A stretch of 64,000 nt of DNA from Rhodobacter sp. Its GTDB lineage: Bacteria; Pseudomonadota; Alphaproteobacteria; Rhodobacterales; Rhodobacteraceae. The notes below the pieces were generated by a model that searched no databases, was not told the DNA's origin, and saw only the letters and a program-made list of their open reading frames with translations. Shown piece by piece: positions 43,639-54,058 of this stretch. A program made the translations under genes and the position numbers. The stretch lies in contig JADJAB010000013.1 in the NCBI GenBank assembly GCA_016704435.1, positions 19,866 through 83,865 on the forward strand, in the 5' to 3' direction. Position 1 is the first letter of the stretch; each line of letters begins with the position of its first letter.

Positions 43639-44397
43639 CAGCGCCCTCGCACTTCAGCCGAAAGGCGGCAAGTTCCACCCGCGCCGCCGCCGCCAGCAGC
43701 GCCGCAGGGTCGCCCGGCGCCTGCGTCGCATCCACGCCGGCATATTGCGCCGCGACGTCGTCGCGGCCTGCCAGCGCCGCCGTTGCTGCCGTCGCAACCT
43801 CGGCATTGCCGTCCGGCCAGCGCCTTCAGTCGCCAGCGCCACCAGCGCAAACCCCCAGGAATCGCGGTATTCCTGCGCCAGCGTCACCTGCCCGTCGTCC
43901 ACCCCGGCCTCCATGTCCGAGGCGGCCACCCGCAACAGCGCCTCGGCGGCCTTCATCTGGTCCTTTGCGGTGGTGGTGGCGCGCACCGCGTCAATGGCGG
44001 CAATGACGCTTTCCGCCGCTGCCGCCACCGCATCGGGTGCCGCCCCTGCAGTCACAAGTGCGGCAAAAGCCTCGGTCGCGGGGCGGAAATCGGGCTGGCC
44101 GCTGGCGGCGACCCCCTCGGCGATGTCGTCGTAAGCGGCGTGGTGCGATCCTTCCAGATGCTCCACCGCCGCCGCCCCGTCGCCCGCCACATGAAGCGCG
44201 GCCACGATCCGGTGCTGCGCCTCGAACAGCCCCAGCAGCGACAGGAACTGCACCGCCTCCAGCCCGGCCAATGCCGCCCCTTCGCCGCCTCGCCGCCCTG
44301 TCGGCTGGCGCGCCACCGGGCGGCAGGGTCACGGTGACCGCCGCCATGCCGGCCAGAAGGCTGCGGCGGGGAACGTGCGGGCGAGGGGGTCGGTCAT
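43638..44397 (-). pseudogene. exported helical protein upstream of PiuC-like gene, several frameshifts
   Basis: Read with corrections, the product starts MTDPLARTFP, and one added C gives RRSLLAGMAAV, a Tat-like signal. It continues in other frames as an Ala-rich helical protein: LAGLEAVQFLSLLGLFEAQHRIVAALHVAGD...HLEGSHHAAYDDIAEGV...TAKDQMKAAEALLRVAASDMEAG...YRDSWGFALVALATE, then GNAEVATAATAALAGRDDVAAQYAGVDA. At least three indels are needed. The last frame ends in a TGA overlapping the PKHD start. I do not recognise the family; coupling to a PiuC-like enzyme suggests an iron-related periplasmic role. Confidence 0.5.
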
Positions 44398-44537
44398 CGC
44401 TGGCTTAATTCGAGTATTTAAGTCGGAATAGATTGGCCCGCGCCGCCCCTGGCAACGCCCAATGCCGGCTGCGGGCCAAACCAATGCCCCTTTCCCGGCC
44501 CCCCTTCGGTATCTTCCGCAGCCATTTTTGCGGCCCC

Positions 44538-46334
44538 ATGACCGAGCTCGCAGATCCGCAACTTTTCCATCGTGGCGCATATCGACCACGGCAAATCCAC
44601 CTGGCCGACCGGCTGATCCAGATGACGGGCACGGTCGCGGCACGCGACATGAAAGCCCAGCTTCTCGACAGCATGGATATCGAGCGCGAGCGCGGCATCA
44701 CCATCAAGGCCAACACCGTGCGGATCGAATATCCGGCCAAGGATGGCAAGACCTATATCCTGAACCTGATCGACACCCCCGGCCATGTCGACTTCGCCTA
44801 TGAGGTCTCGCGCTCGATGCGCGCGGTCGAAGGGTCGCTGCTGGTCGTCGATGCTTCGCAGGGGGTTGAGGCGCAGACCCTGGCCAACGTCTATCAGGCG
44901 ATCGACGCCGGGCACGAGATCGTGCCCGTCCTGAACAAGATCGACCTGCCCGCCGCCGAACCCGAGCAGGTCAAGGCGCAGATCGAGGATGTGATCGGCC
45001 TCGATGCCTCCGACGCCATCCCGATTTCGGCCAAATCCGGCCTCGGCATCCCCGAGGTGCTGGAGGCCATCGTCCACCGCCTGCCCGCCCCGAAGGGCGA
45101 CCGCGACGCGCCCTTGAAAGCCATGCTGGTCGACAGCTGGTATGACGCCTACCTCGGCGTCGTGGTCATGATCCGGGTCATGGACGGCATCATCCGCAAG
45201 GGCGACCGCATCCGGATGATGCAGACCAACGCCGTCTACGGCATCGACAAGCTGGCGGTGCTGAAACCCCAGATGGTCGATATTCCTGAACTGGGGCCGG
45301 GCGAGATCGGCATCTTCACCGCCAGTATCAAACAGGTCCGCGACACCCGCGTCGGCGACACCATCACCCACGAACGCCGCGGCTGCGACAAACCGCTGCC
45401 AGGCTTCAAACCCTCGGTCCCCGTCGTGTTCTGCGGCCTCTTCCCCGTCGACGCCAATGATTTCGAGGCCCTGCGCGACGCCATCGAAAAGCTCTCGCTC
45501 AACGACGCCTCCTTCTCCACCGAAATGGAAACCTCCGCCGCACTTGGCTTCGGCTTCCGCTGCGGCTTCCTTGGCCTTCTGCACCTCGAAGTCATCCGCG
45601 ACCGCCTTGAACGCGAATATGACCTCGACCTCATCACCACCGCGCCGTCGGTGGTCTTCAAGCTCTACATGAAGGACGGCACCATGCAGGAGATGCACAA
45701 CCCCGCCGACATGCCCGACCTGACCTACATCGACCATATCGAGGAGCCGCGGATCAAGGCCACCATCATGGTCCCCGACGACTACCTCGGCGACATCCTG
45801 AAGCTTTGCCAGGACCGCCGCGGCATCCAGCTGAACCTCACCTACGCCGGCCCCCGCGCGATGGCGGTCTATGACCTGCCGCTGAACGAAGTGGTGTTCG
45901 ACTTCTACGACCGGCTGAAATCCATCTCCAAGGGCTATGCCAGTTTCGACTACCAGCTGTCCGAATACCGCGAGGATGAGCTGGTCAAGATGTCGATCCT
46001 GGTGAATGACGAGCCCGTCGACGCCCTGTCGATGATGGTCCACCGCGACCGCGCCGACGCCCGCGGCCGCGGCATGGTCGAGAAACTCAAGGAACTGATC
46101 CCCCGGCACATGTTCAAGATCCCGATCCAGGCGGCAATCGGTGGCCGGGTGATTGCCCGCGAAACTCTGTCGGCGATGCGCAAGGACGTGACGGCGAAAT
46201 GCTACGGCGGCGACGCGTCGCGCAAACGCAAGCTGCTGGACAAGCAGAAGGCCGGCAAGAAGAAGATGCGCCAGTTCGGGAAGGTCGAGATCCCGCAGGA
46301 GGCGTTTATCTCGGCGTTGAAGATGAACGGGTAG
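44538..46334 (+). CDS. lepA: elongation factor 4 (LepA), P-loop scrambled by two indels
   Basis: The ribosomal back-translocase GTPase, about 598 residues in this frame. G2-G4 (ERGITIKA, DTPGH, NKID), the EF-G-like domains and the LepA C-terminal domain are intact. Between MTEL and LADRLIQMTG the frame reads ADPQLFHRGAYRPRQIH; one-base-shifted reading of 44551-44605 gives IRNFSIVAHIDHGKST, the required G1 motif. The two flanking events (about -2 near 44550 and -1 near 44603) cancel, keeping the rest in frame. ATG at 44538. An error is likelier than a functional LepA without G1. Confidence 0.88.
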   Translation: MTELADPQLFHRGAYRPRQIHLADRLIQMTGTVAARDMKAQLLDSMDIERERGITIKANTVRIEYPAKDGKTYILNLIDTPGHVDFAYEVSRSMRAVEGSLLVVDASQGVEAQTLANVYQAIDAGHEIVPVLNKIDLPAAEPEQVKAQIEDVIGLDASDAIPISAKSGLGIPEVLEAIVHRLPAPKGDRDAPLKAMLVDSWYDAYLGVVVMIRVMDGIIRKGDRIRMMQTNAVYGIDKLAVLKPQMVDIPELGPGEIGIFTASIKQVRDTRVGDTITHERRGCDKPLPGFKPSVPVVFCGLFPVDANDFEALRDAIEKLSLNDASFSTEMETSAALGFGFRCGFLGLLHLEVIRDRLEREYDLDLITTAPSVVFKLYMKDGTMQEMHNPADMPDLTYIDHIEEPRIKATIMVPDDYLGDILKLCQDRRGIQLNLTYAGPRAMAVYDLPLNEVVFDFYDRLKSISKGYASFDYQLSEYREDELVKMSILVNDEPVDALSMMVHRDRADARGRGMVEKLKELIPRHMFKIPIQAAIGGRVIARETLSAMRKDVTAKCYGGDASRKRKLLDKQKAGKKKMRQFGKVEIPQEAFISALKMNG

Positions 46335-46335
46335 A

Positions 46336-47640
46336 TCACGACGATCCAAGATGCTTGTCAATTGTGTCTACTGTGCGTTTCGCATTGGGGCGATTTGCCC
46401 AGCCATTGATCAAGTGCTTGATCTGTTCTCTGTACTTTGACAGTCGACCGACCACGACTTTCTTGTGATCGGGCGCGAAGTTGTGCATCCATTTGGTAAG
46501 AAAGTCGTTCAATTGATTAAACCACTGGAATGGTTGTTCCGAGGAAGATGATCGCGCTCCGGTCACGGCGCACGGGCAACTCAATTACTTCAATTAGATC
46601 CTTAAAAGCAGCTTCAGGACTAATGATTTCGTAAATTCCAACTTCGAGTATGCAAGCAATTAATTGATTCTCAGTTTGAAATGGGACATATGTTGACCCG
46701 CGGTTACGCGCATAGCCGCGACTTTCTATTAAATGCCTTCTCGCCTTCGGGAAGTTATGCCTAGCCCGCTCCAGCATGCCATACTGCAACCAGAAGAGTG
46801 TGCTCATGCAACGCTGGGAGCCGCGACACCCGATCATAGATATCAGCTACTCTGTCAAAGTTCCCATCCCGCGAGAGGCTTTTTAGATAGTTGAATCGCA
46901 TAAGCTCTCGGGCAACATGAAAGAGATCTCCAGAAATGCTCGGGCCATGAACAAGACTCACAAGAGCGTTTTCAATTACACGTGCAAGATCTTCTTTGTC
47001 TAATATCGTTTCTATAGCAAATTTCGAAAAAATACTGCTCGAGTAGAAGGTGCCGGAGCGGTCGGAAGTGAAAGCTCCTTACCAAATCTGAAACGTCAGT
47101 ACGTTCGGCTAACTTCCCGATCTCTCGGCCGAATGAGTCGCGCAGCATGACTTCGTCCAGATGTGCATCGATAAACTCGAGATAAATGCACAAGACAACT
47201 CCATCATACACTTCCCTAGACAACTCTTTAAGGAGGAGCAAGTTCAGCTTTGTAACGTCCAATCAGGTCCAGGGAATTCATTAATCCGATCAGCAGATCC
47301 GCAAAGTTACTTCTGAACTTAGCCGCAACAAGATTTCCTTGAGTGCGTTGAATAAGCTGGAATCTCTCCCCCAAAGACTTGCAACGAGGCACCAGCGCAG
47401 CGCGTTCAATCGGAGTAAGCTAGTCAATTCGAAGATGCGTCGGGGAAAGATCAATGAAAGTTGCATCTATCTCTGCCTGATTATGCTCAAATACGCTAAA
47501 ACGGCTCGTAGCGACGATACTTCCCCTGCGATCAAGTTTTCTTGCAAAATGCGTCCAGTGGCGCTTAAATTTCGCTATATCTTCAATAATAAAAACCGCC
47601 CTATCGAAGTTGTCACAGATATAGTAACCCAAGTTCGACA
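46336..47640 (-). pseudogene. STAND-like P-loop NTPase, C-terminal segment (IS-disrupted)
   Basis: AT-richer than its surroundings and split by indels into several frames. Read right to left it gives GYYICDNFDRAVFIIEDIAKF (Walker B-like IIED), GSIVATSRFSVF (sensor-like), a helical region, then TPR-like helices (HLFHVARELMRFNYLKSL..., HEHTLFWLQYGMLERARHNFPKARRHL) and a C-terminus ending HLGSS. This layout (NTPase core, winged-helix-like region, TPR-like sensor) fits STAND/NACHT-type NTPases, some of which act in antiphage defence. The N-terminal parts are at 49513-49671 and 54303-54431. Confidence 0.5.
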
Positions 47641-49512
47641 GTTAGCGGTAGGTTTTTGGGCCTGAGGGTTGCCGCGCTTGAGTGATTTCAATGGGTTGCG
47701 GGGTGCGCCGGTCGGGTTTGGGCGAAATCGTGTTGTAACACGCCATGATGAAATTGCGTTGCGATACGGGCGAAAGCCGATGTTCGTTCGTCCAATGTAT
47801 ACGCGCATCTCAGAATCCGGCGGTCGTCGCTACCTGCAACTCGTCGAGGGGCATCGCGACGAGCGGGAAGGTGCGCATCAGGGTCGTCGCCAATTTGGGC
47901 CGGCTCGACAAACTCAGTCCCGGCCAGCCGACCCTTTGATCAACGGCCTCAATCGCGCGGTGGGACGGCTCGAGAATACCGCCTCGGACATTGCCTATGA
48001 ATCTTCGCTCTCCTACGGCGACGTCTTCGCCCTCCACGAACTCTGGAAGGACCTCGGCTTTGACCGCGCCCTCAGCCGTGCTTTCGCTCGGGCCGGCGCG
48101 AGATCGATGCCGGCGCCAGATCGCTCGACCAATGGCGCTCCAATGGCAACTCCGCGCCATGGTGTTCAACCGCCTCTGCGCTCCGGATAGCAAGCTGGGC
48201 TGTCTCCGTTGGCTGGAAACGGTAGCCATGCCCGCGATGCCCGAGGGCGTGACCCATCAGCATTTGCTGCGCGCCATGGATGCGCTGATGGATCATGCCG
48301 AGGTCGTGGAGATCGAACTTGCCCGTCAGATCCGCCCCCTCGTGGATCAGGATCTGGCGATTGTCTTCTATGACCTGACGACGGTGCGCATCCATGGCGA
48401 GGGAGGTTGACGACGACCTGCGCGCCTTTGGGTTGAACAAGGAGACTGGCGGCATCGCCCGGCAGTTCGTGCTCGGTGTCGTGCAAACCGCCGAAGGGCT
48501 GCCGCTCATGCACACCGTTCACCCGGGCAACATGGCAGAGACCAAGACCATGCAGGCCATGCTGAAAACCGTGCTGCAGCGCTTTCCGGTGCAACGGGTC
48601 ATTCTGGTGGCCGATCGGGGGCTGCTGAGCTTTGAGAACATTGGCGAACTCACCGCGCTTGCCGATCAGGGCGGTCGCAAGCTTGAGTTCATCCTCGCCG
48701 TGCCGGCGCGGCGCTACGGCGAACTGGCTGAGACCTTCCGGGGCTGTCTTTCTCCGAGGAGGGCCTGGCCGAAGCCACCTTCGCTGGCCATCGGCTGATC
48801 GTGGCCCATGATCCGGCCCGCGCCCTGCAATCCGCCCGGCGGCGGGCGCGGATCGCGGAACTGGACGCCATGGCCGAGAAGCTGGTGACACGGCTCGACG
48901 CCCAGGATGCCGGAGAGACCGCCCGGGCGCCGTGCCTCCAGACCGGGGCGCCTACAGTCGCTTTGCCCGCGCCGTCGCCGAGGCCGAACTGACCCGCTTC
49001 CTCAAAGCCGATTACACCGCTGACCGGTTCTCCTGGGCGCTCGATGATGATGCTATTGCCGCCGCGGAACTCTTCGACGGCAAACTTGCCCTCCTGACCA
49101 ACGCGCCCGACCTCACCCCCGCCAGGCCGTCACCCGGTACAAGCTCTCGCGGATATCGAACGTGGCTTCCGGGTCCTTAAATCCGATATCGAGATAGCGC
49201 CGGTCCATCACCGTCTGCCGGATCGCATCCGCGCCCACGCCTTGATCTGCTTCCTCGCCCTCGTGCTCTACCGCGTCATGCGCATGCGCCTGAAGGCAAA
49301 GGGCACACCGCAGCCCGCGCACCGCGCTGATCTGCTCGCCCGCATTCAGAAACACACCGCCCATGCCGGGAACCGATCCTTGCATGGCATCAGCAAAACC
49401 ACTCCGGATCAACTCGATCTCTTTGACGCCATGAACCTGCCCAAACCTGCCCTCTGACGACCGTTGTTGTCATATTTTTGGCCATCCAGCCATAACAATA
49501 ACAATCGCTTAC
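47641..49512 (+). mobile_element. IS1634-family insertion sequence (boundaries approximate)
   Basis: An element of about 1.87 kb carrying one IS1634-type transposase. Imperfect ends GTTAGCGGTAGGT (47641) and, reverse complemented, GTAAGCGATTGT (49501-49512) are proposed because flanking sequence on both sides belongs to one NTPase gene. No target duplication is evident. The outer limits are uncertain by tens of bases. Confidence 0.65.
47780..49457 (+). pseudogene. IS1634-family transposase, multiple frameshifts
   Basis: Begins MFVRPMYTRISESGGRRYLQLVEG and continues in shifted frames: GKVRIRVVANLGRLDKLSPGQ, then SDIAYESSLSYGDVFALHELWKDLGFD, RAMDALMDHAEVVEIELARQ, IVFYDLTTVRI (first catalytic Asp), GLPLMHTVHPGNMAETKTM, RVILVADRGLLSFENI (second Asp) and a C-terminal LYRVMRMRLKAKG block. 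This is the DDE transposase layout of IS1634. At least five indels break the frame, so it would not be functional as written. Confidence 0.8.
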
Positions 49513-49671
49513 GCGATTAACTGATGAACTTGGGAGTCAAACTCCGAGAGAAGCTCGGGCTGATCTTTCTTGAGAAAGAATGCTGGGCGGTTTTCCTTGC
49601 GCCATACTAGTTCAAGGAGTAGACGCGCAGCGACAGTCTTTCCGTGGCCAAGATTCGAATAAATGGTTACG
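49513..49671 (-). pseudogene. STAND-like NTPase, P-loop segment between two IS insertions
   Basis: The reverse strand reads VTIYSNLGHGKTVAARLLLELVW and on to FDSQVHQLIA. NLGHGKT is a Walker A motif, and the AT-rich composition matches the segments at 46336-47640 and 54303-54431. Placed between the IS1634 and IS481 elements, it is the middle portion of the same NTPase gene. Confidence 0.6.
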
Positions 49672-49757
49672 TGTCACATCCCGGAAGGTAGTAAGGCTTG
49701 ACCTGAGCCCCGACTCTCCTCCGGCCATTCGGAGAATCCGCGGGTTGATTTCTGGGA

Positions 49758-50502
49758 CTACGCGGCGCGCATTTCCAGCCCCTTCCTTGCCATGAACTCG
49801 GCCGGGGTCATGTTCCCGAGGCCGGAGTGCGGGCGGTGGTCGTTGTAGTCGTCTTGCCAGGCGCTGATCTTCTGCCGCGCCTCGTCGAGCGTCGTGAACA
49901 GCGTCTCGTTCACCAGCTCGTCCCGGAATCGTCCGTTGAAGCTCTCGACGAAGCCGTTTTGCATGGGCTTGCCGGGCGCGATGTAGTGCCATTCGACGCC
50001 GGAGCGCTGGCACCACGACAGGATCGCCATCGAGGTCAGCTCCGTCCCATTGTTCGAGACCACCATGGCCGGGCGCGCCCGTCGGCCGATCACGGCGTCG
50101 AGTTCCCGCACGACCCGATGTCCCGACAGTGATGTGTCCGCCACCAGCGCCAGGCATTCGCGGCTGTAGTCGTCGACCACGGCCAGAACCCGGAACCGGC
50201 GCCCGTCCGTCAGCGCGTCGCTGACGAAGTCGAGGCTCCAGCGGATGTTCGGAGCATCCGGCAAGAGCATCGGTCGCCGTGTGCCCAGCGCGCTGGCCCC
50301 CGGCGGCGCCGGCTCTCCTCGCGGTAGAGCCGCCTGAGCTTCTTGAGGTTCATCATGATCCCCTGCCGCTCCAGCATGACGTGGATGCGCCTGTAGCCGA
50401 AACGGCGTCGCTCGGCCGCAACAGCCTTCATCGCCGTCCTTGCCTCAGCATCGTCAGGGCGGACGCTGCGATAGCGCACGCTCGACCGATCCACAGCCAG
50501 GG
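49758..50502 (-). pseudogene. IS3-family transposase OrfB, downstream part
   Basis: The DDE integrase core of IS3 OrfB. The part nearest the IS21 junction reads VDRSSVRYRSVRPDDAEA...RRFGYRRIHVMLERQGIMMN, then after a frameshift near 50270 the frame NIRWSLDFVSDALTDGRRFRVLAVVDDYSRE continues with D (SLDF), D (VVSNNGTEL has N for D) and E (GFVESFNGRFRDEL). Asn in place of the second catalytic Asp is notable. Its 5' part lies beyond IS21 at 53057-53100. Confidence 0.8.
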
Positions 50503-50691
50503 TGCGCATTCCGGGGTGATCCGGTCGGGGATTCCGATTTGATCCGGTCGGGGATTCCAATCTGATCCGGTCACCGATTCCGGGGTATCCGGTCACCCTT
50601 TCGGGGTGAGGTTCCGACGCTGCTGGGCAGTCCTGCGGCGGGCTACGCTTGCTCTTTCAAACAGAGCAGGCGGCCCCATGAAAGACTGACG

Positions 50692-52202
50692 ATGCGGAAG
50701 ATCAGAGAAGCGCTGCGGCTTCACGCCAGCGGATTGTCGACCCGGAAGATCGCGACGAGCCTTGGTGTCGGGCAGAGCACCGCCAGTGAGTATCTGAAGC
50801 GGATTGAACGGGCCGCGCTCACGTGGCCGCTTGCAGCGGAGATGACGGACGCCGCGTTGGAAGCGCTGCTGTTTCATCCGATCGGTGGCGCCATCCGGCT
50901 TGTCGAGGCGCAACCGGATTGGCCGGCGATCCACCGCGAGCTCAAGCGCCCGGGCGTGACGCTGTCCCTGCTGTGGGAGGAATACCGCGCCGTTCATCCG
51001 GAAGGCTATGGATACAGCCGGTTCTGCGATCTCCACCGCCGCTGGACAGGGCGCCTGACGCCAGTGATGCGCCAGCACCATGTTGCCGGTGAACGGGTCT
51101 TCGTTGATTACGCCGGCACCATGCTGGCCGTCATTGACGCGGCAACTGGCGAGGTTCGTCAGGCGCAGTTGTTCGTGGCCACGCTGGGGGCCTCGAACCT
51201 GACCTATGCCGAGGCAAGCTGGAGCCAGAGCCTGTCAGACTGGATCGGCGCGCATTGCCGGGCGTTCAGCTACTTCGGCGGCGTCCCGGCGCAGGTGGTA
51301 TGCGACAACCTGAAGTCCGGCGTGACCAAGGCCTGCTTTTATGAACCGGCAGTGAACCGGACCTACGCCGACATGGCCGCGCATTACGGCATGGCAGTCG
51401 TGCCGGCCCGACCGCGCAAGCCCCGCGACAAGGCGAAGGTGGAAGTCGCCGTCCAGATCGCAGAGCGCTGGATCGCGGCGCGCCTGCGCAACCAGCGGTT
51501 CTTCTCGTTGGCGGAATTGAACGCCGCCATCCGCGTCCTCCTTGACCGGCTGAACGACCGGGTGACCCGGCATCTCGGCGCCAGCCGCCGGGACCTGTTC
51601 AATCAGGTCGAGCGATCCGCCTGCGGTCCTCGCCCGCGGAGCCCTACGTTTTCTCTGAATGGAAGCAGTGCACTGTCGGCCTCGATTACCACGTCGAGGT
51701 GGACAAGCATTACTCTCGGCCCCGCACAGCCTGCTGCGGGAGAAGGTCTGGGTCCGACTCACGGCGCGGACGGTCGAGATTTTCCACCACGGCAAACGTG
51801 TCGCCGCCCACGCCAGGACCTCGTCCAATCGCAAGCACACCACCATCGCCGATCACATGCCGGCCAGCCATCGGCGCCACTCCGAATGGTCGCCCGAGCG
51901 GCTGAAGAACTGGGCTGCGAGATCGGGCCCAATACCGCGACGCTGGTTGAGGTAATCCTGCGCGACCGCAGCCACCCCGAGCAGGGTTCCGCTCCTGCCT
52001 CGGCATCATGCGCCTGGCCAAACCGCACGGCCCCGGGGGGCTGGAAGCAGCCCGCGAGCGGGCGCTCGTGATCCGGGCGCGGTCCTATTCCTCGGTCAAT
52101 TCGATCCTGAAGAACAACCTCCATCGCAAACGGCCCGAACCGGCCGCGGACGGGCCCGCGATACAGCATGGCAATATCCGCGGCCCCGGTTACTTCCATT
52201 GA
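50692..52202 (+). pseudogene. istA: IS21-family transposase IstA, frameshifted
   Basis: Starts MRKIREALRLHASGLSTRKIATSLGVGQSTASEYLKR (helix-turn-helix) with the DDE core VFVDYAGTM (first Asp), VVCDNLKSGV (second Asp) and DKAKVEVAVQIAERW (Glu). The open frame from 50692 loses homology at about 51620; the rest (REKVWVRLTARTVEIFHHGKRVAAH, then RARSYSSVNSILKNNL) follows in other frames to 52202, implying at least three indels. Confidence 0.87.
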
Positions 52203-52213
52203 AAGGACAAACG

Positions 52214-52932
52214 ATGTTGACCCCCCCCACCGACCTGCTCCGCCAGATGAAGCTCGACGGCATGGCGAGGCATTCATCGACTTCAGGCGCAAGACGCCAC
52301 CGTGGAGCCGAGCCGCCGAATGGCTCGGCCTCCGGCGACCGCGAAGTCGCCAGTCGCGCACCCGGCGGTTCCAGACCCGCATGCGAGCGGCAAAACTGCG
52401 CCACATCGGGGCGGCTATTGAGGATGTCGACTTCCGCACACCGCGTAACTGACCGGGCCCTGTTCCAGCAACTCGCCACCGGCCGCTGGATCAAAGACGC
52501 CCGCAACCTGATGATCACCGGTCCCTGCGGCGTCGGAAACACGGATCGCCTGCGCGCTGGGGCAAAAGCCTGCCGCGACAACTGCACTGTCATCTACCAG
52601 CGGTTGCCCCGTCTGTTCGCCGATCTCGAACTGGCCCATGGCGACGGACGCTTTCCACGCCTGTTCCGATCCCTCGTGAAAGTGGACTTGCTCATACTGG
52701 ACGACTGGGGTCCGATCGTCTGACCGCCGGTCAGCGACGGGACCTCGGAAATCGTCGAGGACCGCCACGAGCGAGGCTCGATCCTGATCACCAGCCACCC
52801 GGTTACCGCATGGCACGACGTCATCGACGAACCCCATTCGCCGATGCCATCCTCGACCTGGTCCACAACGCTTACCGCTTCGAACTCGACGGTCATTCCC
52901 GCGGCGCTCCACCGACCCACCGAAAAAGTTGA
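52214..52932 (+). pseudogene. istB: IS21-family helper ATPase IstB, heavily frameshifted
   Basis: Starts MLTPPTDLLRQMKLDGMA, continues out of frame through RFQTRMRAAKLRHIGAAIEDVDF, LFQQLATGRWI, NLMITGPCGVG (Walker A, with Lys changed to Asn) and VIYQRLPRLFADLELAHGDGRFPRLFRSLVKVDLLILDDWG (Walker B), then VEDRHERGSILITSHPV and a degraded end at about 52932. Many indels; non-functional as written. Confidence 0.82.
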
Positions 52933-53056
52933 CGAAGGCTGCCCGGCCTGACATCAAAAACCATCCCACGCGGCAACGATCCTCAGGTGACCGGATACCC
53001 CGGAATGACTGACCGGATGTTGTCGGAACAGCCGACCGAATGCGTCGGAATGCGCA

Positions 53057-53393
53057 GCCAGGGCCTGGCACGCCCGGCGCTGGCTCACCCGCAGACGCAC
53101 GTGGCCATCGCCTCCGCTTCGCACCGGGCGCTACCATTTTTTGCTGCGACATCCTTGAGGATGGCGTTGTCCAGCATCGCCTCGGCCAAGAGCTTCTTGA
53201 GCCGGGCGTTCTCTCCTCGAGCGCCCTCAGGCGCCGGGCATCCGACACTCGAGCCCGCCATACTTCGCCTTGAATTTGTAGAAGGTCGCAAACAGATGCC
53301 GTGCTTGCGGCAGACATCAGCCGTCTTCGCACCGGCCTCCTGCTCCTTCAGCATCGCGATGATCTGCTCCTCGCTGAACCTTGATCGCTTCAT
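53057..53393 (-). pseudogene. IS3-family OrfA and start of OrfB
   Basis: OrfA begins MKRSRFSEEQIIAMLKEQEAGAKTADVCRKHGI (helix-turn-helix), is frameshifted in the middle (FATFYKFKAKYGGLE in another frame), and resumes at NARLKKLLAEAMLDNAILKDV, the leucine-zipper region. Beyond it OrfB starts (HVRLRVSQRRACQALA) and is cut by IS21 at 53056; across the target duplication it continues in frame into the part at 49758-50502. Confidence 0.82.
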
Positions 53394-53457
53394 CGTCCGT
53401 CTCCTCGTTTGGAGCGGACTCTACCTCAAACTGGAGGAGGATACGGGGCTCAGGTCA

Positions 53458-53731
53458 GGCTGTTTCTTGAACAGCTCCGGCTTGAGTTTGTGCCAGTCCT
53501 TCATCGCCTGCAACGGCGTCTTGCTGCCCGGGCTGATTGCGGGAGCTGCTGGTTGTAAAGCCAGACGTAGCGGTGCAGCGTCGTCTCCAATTCCTCGCCG
53601 GATCGGAAGTGGTGGCTTTGTAGCACCTCTTCGATGCGGCCGTTGAAGCGTTCGACCATGCCGTTGGTCTGAGGCGACTTCGGCGGGGTCAGGCGATGCT
53701 CGATGTCGAGGGCGGCGCACAGCGTGTCGAA
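53458..53731. repeat. inverted repeat arm, left (IS481 transposase 3' end)
   Basis: Reverse complement of 54023-54302. The inner ~170 bases look identical; the outer ~100 differ by several substitutions and indels. Encodes, on the minus strand, CAALDIEHRLTPPKSPQTNG and MVERFNGRIEEVLQSHHF. The arms are separated by 291 bases (53732-54022). Confidence 0.85.
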
Positions 53732-54058
53732 CTCGTGCGCGCCGGTCGCGGCACGCTCGCGCAGGCCGAAAAGGCGGTCGGTGAACTCCTTGCCATTATC
53801 CGTAAGAATTGTGCGGATGCGCAGCGGGCAAGCGCGTTCGAGATCACGAAGGAAGCGGCGGGCATTGGCCGCTGTCTTGGCTTTGAATACGCGGATGAAG
53901 ACCCAACGCGTTGCCCGGTCTATTGCCACAAAGAGGTAACGCCGGGAGCTTTCATCGGCCATTTGCGGCAGGTATTTTACGTCGATATGGATGTAGCCGG
54001 GCTCATAGGCCTTGAAGGTGTGTTCGACACGCTGTGCGCCGCCCTCGACATCGAGCAT
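53501..54058 (-). pseudogene. IS481-family transposase, N-terminally replaced
   Basis: A DDE integrase core. The recognisable part begins TFKAYEPGYIHIDVKYLPQM (first Asp in HIDVKYLP), then DRATRWVFIRVFKAKTA, RTILTDNGKEFTDRLF (second Asp) and NGMVERFNGRIEEVLQ (Glu). The usual N-terminal helix-turn-helix half is missing; the first ~12 codons are the antisense of the inverted duplicate arm. The C-terminus is frameshifted after YNQQLPQSA. Confidence 0.8.

Larger units (their letters stand above)
50503..53056 (+). mobile_element. IS21-family element inserted in IS3 orfB
   Basis: Outer ends TGCGCATTCCG (50503-50513) and CGGAATGCGCA (53046-53056) give the TG...CA termini of IS21, flanked by a perfect 7-base target duplication GCCAGGG (50496-50502 and 53057-53063). 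The left end has repeated GATCCGGTCGGGGATTCC units (50520-50570), the multiple terminal repeats usual in IS21, and ATTCCGGGGTATCCGGTCAC is inverted at the right end near 52986-53006. It carries istA and istB, both damaged. Confidence 0.92.
49699..53457 (-). mobile_element. IS3-family element interrupted by IS21
   Basis: Ends TGACCTGAGCCCCG (49699-49712) and its reverse complement (53444-53457) define the element, flanked by a direct 4-base duplication GGCT (49695-49698 and 53458-53461). Without the nested IS21 it is about 1.2 kb, normal for IS3. It carries orfA at the right end and orfB split into two parts by IS21. Confidence 0.88.

Noticed and set aside
44418..46361. A 647-codon minus-strand frame
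   Set aside because: Antisense of lepA, rich in His/Asp/Val repeats typical of GC-rich shadows.
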